Shown piece by piece: positions 61,595 to 64,000 of a stretch of 64,000 bases of DNA. The notes below the pieces were generated by a model, which was not told the origin of the DNA, ran no database searches, and worked only from the letters and a program-made list of their open reading frames with translations. Source of the stretch: Burkholderiales bacterium (GTDB lineage Bacteria > Pseudomonadota > Gammaproteobacteria > Burkholderiales > Burkholderiaceae_C); contig JAJUGJ010000006.1 in NCBI GenBank assembly GCA_029268225.1, forward strand, positions 96,044 to 160,043, in the 5' to 3' direction. How positions within the stretch are numbered: the first letter of the stretch is position 1; every line of letters begins with the position of its first letter. Position numbers and translations under genes: made by a program.

Positions 61595-64000
61595 TCAGTC
61601 CGTGATGAGCTTGCCGGCAGCGAGCAGGTTCTGGATGATCTGGGCGTTGGTGAGCGAGTTGTTGTTGCTCAGGTCGACGCCTTGGAGAGTGATGGTCTGG
61701 TCATCCTTGGTTGCGGCGTAGCCTCCCGAGCCGTAAGCACCTGTGCTGCTGATGTGAAGCAGGGTGTTGCTGCCCACGGTTTCGAAGCGCAGGAAGCTGT
61801 CGAGGTTGCCCACGTTCGTGCCGGTGTGCAATTCGCCTTGCAGCAGATCGCGCAGATCCAGGACGTCACCGCCGGAGGCCCGGCTGGCTGTGTTGAAGTC
61901 TGTGATCACGTCGTGGTAGGCGCTGCCCGGTGTGCCGCGGTCATTGAGGGTCCAGGCAAACACGTCGGCACCTTGACCACCACTCATGACATCGTTGCCT
62001 TGGCCACCATAGATGGTGTCCACGCCGCCGCCGCCAGAGATCTGATCGGCGCCACCACCACCGTAGATGGTGTCGTTGCCGCTGCTGCCGGTGATGTTTT
62101 CAGGGTCGCTGCTGCCTTGATATGGCACACCGTTGTTGCTCAAGGTGACTGTGACGGGCGGAGCCACGTTGATGCTGACGTTGGAGCTGGCAGTGTCTCC
62201 GTCGGTGTCTCGCACTGTGAAGTCCAGACGGTCCACGGCGCTGGTGGTCACGTTGGTTGGCGCGGTGTAGACGTAGCCGCCGTCATCCAGGTCGATCAGG
62301 AATGTGCCACCCAGTGCGGTCTTGACCGACAGCGTTTGCTCTGCCGTTGAGAAGGTGCCGCGGTTGGTGCCAGAGAGCACGCTGATGCTTCCGCCGTTGC
62401 TGGGGTTGTACGCGTAGCGTGTGCCGTCGATGACCACCTCTGACAGGTAGGCACCATCTGCGCCGGCCTGGCTGAGCAATTCACCGCTGGCTTGGACGGG
62501 CGTCTGTGTCGAGGTGACCTGAGCGTAGATGCCAAAGGTGTTGTTGTTGGTGTTCTCGTCGGTGTAGATGGTGTTGACGATGTTGCCAGACCTGTCTTGG
62601 AAACCCAGCAAGCTGACGGTGTAGCTTTGACCTGCGATCTGCACGCTGACGGTTTGTGCGGGCAGGTTGATGATGTCGCGTGAAGCGATGGCATCGCTGC
62701 TGTTGGTGGTCTCGGTGTGGTTGAGTCGGACGGTGAAGTTGATGGGCGTGGAGACGCCGTTGATCACGACATCCATGCGGATGGTGACGTCGGTGTAGTC
62801 CAAGGTGGAGCTGCCGCTGTAGATCCCGTAGTTGGAGTGCGTGAAGTCACCCAGCTTGAATGGCGTGCCTTCCGTGATGGAGGCGCCGGTACTGCTGGTG
62901 AGGTTGACGTTGTCCACCAGGTCGTAGCCAGAGCGGCCCGAACTCGTGGCTGCATCACCCCAGCGCAGACGATCGATGAGGGTGTCGTGGCTGTCGACGT
63001 TGGTGCGGGTGACTTGTGACGTTCCGTTGATGTAGGTGTCGCTGGTGAAGCCCGCGTCAAGGTCGTTGACGGAAATGGAGTCGGTGCGGACGCGAAGGTT
63101 GTGAGTGGTCGCACTGGCTTGTGGTGTGTCATCGGTGATGTTCACCGTGAGCGCACTCAGCGTGCTGAGGCTGCCGTCGGAGGCCGTGACCCCGATGCTG
63201 AACGAGGCGGTGTTCTGTCCTTGTCCTGTGAGGTGGTCAATCGGCTTGGAGAGTGTGACGCTGTATGCGCCTTGGTCATCGATGGTGGCGCGGATGACCT
63301 CTACGCTGCCCGCAGATCCGATCAAGGTCTTGCCGTCTGAGCTCAAGCTCCAGCTCACAGCGGTGCCGCCTGAAGTCAGGTTGACTGTGGGCTGGGTCAA
63401 GCGGATGTTGAGGGCGTTGCCGTCGATGTCGCTGACGCTGATGGTGCCGGACTGTGTGGTGCTGGATCCCGACAGGCTGGCCTCAAGCAAGGTGGCGGAG
63501 GCTGTACCCACGACAGGCGCGTCATTGACAGGAGCGACTTGCACGTTGACGGTGGCTGGTGCCGAGGTCAGTGCCCCATCGGAGACGGTGTAGGTGAAGT
63601 CCGCGACACCATTGAAGTTGGCGTTCGGTGTGAAGGTGATGGTGCCGTTGGGGTTCAACACGACCGAGCCACCGTTGCCAGAGGTGACGCTGGCGATGGT
63701 CAAGGTGGCGGAGTCGATATCGGCGTCGTTGCCCAGCAACTGGGCCGCCGTGTAGGTTACCGGTGTGTCCTCGACTGCTGTGAGGTTGTCGTTTCTCGCA
63801 ATCGGTGCGTCGTTCACAGGCGAGATGCCCACGTTGACCGTGGCGGTGGCGGTGCCACCCTTGCCGTCAGAGACGGTGACGGTGAAGCTGTCCGAGCCGT
63901 TGAAATTGGCGGCAGGCGTGTAAGTCCAGCTGCCGTTGGCATTGACCGAGACGGTACCGTTGGCGGGGCCTGTGCCCAGGGCATAGGTGAGGGCATCGCC
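61595..64000 (-). CDS. Giant RTX adhesin of the LapA type (C-terminal part; gene runs off the right edge)
   Basis: At least 800 residues are visible and the frame remains open at 64000. The window begins inside Ig-like/cadherin-like repeats of about 100 residues that end in VNDAP (VGISPVNDAP, VQVAPVNDAP). A T1SS-associated domain follows (about 62100-63100), with ADGAYLSEVVIDGTRYAYNP. The C-terminus has RTX nonapeptides (GNDTIYGGGGADQISGGGG, near 62000-62090) and an uncleaved type I secretion signal with DVLDLRDLLQGE. The N-terminal anchor and LapG site must lie outside the window. It is convergent with lapD and opposite to lapG, as in other Lap loci. It should mediate attachment and be released when c-di-GMP falls. 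Confidence 0.93.
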   Translation of the reverse strand, partial: GDALTYALGTGPANGTVSVNANGSWTYTPAANFNGSDSFTVTVSDGKGGTATATVNVGISPVNDAPIARNDNLTAVEDTPVTYTAAQLLGNDADIDSATLTIASVTSGNGGSVVLNPNGTITFTPNANFNGVADFTYTVSDGALTSAPATVNVQVAPVNDAPVVGTASATLLEASLSGSSTTQSGTISVSDIDGNALNIRLTQPTVNLTSGGTAVSWSLSSDGKTLIGSAGSVEVIRATIDDQGAYSVTLSKPIDHLTGQGQNTASFSIGVTASDGSLSTLSALTVNITDDTPQASATTHNLRVRTDSISVNDLDAGFTSDTYINGTSQVTRTNVDSHDTLIDRLRWGDAATSSGRSGYDLVDNVNLTSSTGASITEGTPFKLGDFTHSNYGIYSGSSTLDYTDVTIRMDVVINGVSTPINFTVRLNHTETTNSSDAIASRDIINLPAQTVSVQIAGQSYTVSLLGFQDRSGNIVNTIYTDENTNNNTFGIYAQVTSTQTPVQASGELLSQAGADGAYLSEVVIDGTRYAYNPSNGGSISVLSGTNRGTFSTAEQTLSVKTALGGTFLIDLDDGGYVYTAPTNVTTSAVDRLDFTVRDTDGDTASSNVSINVAPPVTVTLSNNGVPYQGSSDPENITGSSGNDTIYGGGGADQISGGGGVDTIYGGQGNDVMSGGQGADVFAWTLNDRGTPGSAYHDVITDFNTASRASGGDVLDLRDLLQGELHTGTNVGNLDSFLRFETVGSNTLLHISSTGAYGSGGYAATKDDQTITLQGVDLSNNNSLTNAQIIQNLLAAGKLITD

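Noticed and set aside
61990..62100. Glycine-rich repeats read as a CRISPR or DNA tandem array
   Set aside because: The periodicity is at the protein level (RTX nonapeptides with GGxGxD). There are no uniform DNA repeats with unique spacers.
1..64000. PEP-CTERM sorted protein or exosortase gene in the window
   Set aside because: No protein ends with the PEP motif, TM helix and basic cluster, and no exosortase-like membrane protein is visible. They are presumably elsewhere.

Overview
The window looks like a chromosomal segment from a GC-rich betaproteobacterium, probably Burkholderiales of the Aquabacterium/Leptothrix/Rubrivivax type. This rests on base composition and on gene families (the XrtA/PEP-CTERM set PrsK-PrsR-PrsT, exosortase-A-associated hydrolases 1 and 2, the acyl-CoA ligase/PLP-decarboxylase pair, and an HPr-rel-A cassette with a PqqD-like protein). 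It is an inference, since no rRNA or species marker is present. No tRNA, rRNA, CRISPR array or insertion sequence was seen, and there is no gene-free stretch over 300 bases.

Region A (1-41766) is most of an exosortase-A (XrtA) exopolysaccharide locus; the exosortase itself must lie off the left edge. A rightward operon (1-9795) runs from an asparagine-synthase-like amidotransferase through glycosyltransferases, WecB and WecC (UDP-ManNAc and UDP-ManNAcA supply), another glycosyltransferase, a 48-residue membrane microprotein and an O-antigen-ligase-like protein. A leftward block (12236-26102) has starts and stops overlapping by a few bases: acyltransferase, beta-helix protein, CapK-like enzyme, Wzx flippase, five GT2 enzymes, an ATP-grasp/tyrosine-phosphatase fusion and a WalW-like deacetylase. 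Between the two blocks sits a clearly AT-rich pair (9817-12118): a polytopic membrane protein and a GT2 gene that is out of frame at three tandem copies of an 8-bp unit. Two copies would restore the canonical protein exactly. From 26287 to 32090 lies a small acyl-chemistry module: GNAT-type transferase, two alpha/beta hydrolases, acyl carrier protein, acyl-CoA ligase and PLP decarboxylase. It is followed by a second ligase/polymerase-like membrane protein, the priming sugar transferase, and the regulatory and export trio PrsK, PrsR (sigma-54 activator) and PrsT (TPR lipoprotein).

Region B (41962-45779) encodes a Tat-type exported cysteine-rich protein, a PqqD-family chaperone, an HprK-related kinase, a nucleotidyltransferase-fold protein and a secreted trypsin-like protease, all co-directional and nearly contiguous. 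This is the best candidate here for a poorly described system.

Region C (45792-53468) is a leftward HlyD/double-ATPase/two-permease exporter, then a rightward EF-hand-like protein and an SDR dehydrogenase. Region D (53476-64000) is a c-di-GMP/Lap adhesion module: a PhnD-like binding protein overlapping a GGDEF-EAL enzyme, a TolC-family outer-membrane protein with an extra C-terminal NTF2-like domain, LapG protease, degenerate GGDEF/EAL receptor LapD, and the C-terminal part of a giant RTX adhesin running off the right edge. The proposed logic is that c-di-GMP binds LapD, LapD holds LapG, and the adhesin stays on the cell surface beside the XrtA polysaccharide, so regions A and D together serve biofilm or floc formation.
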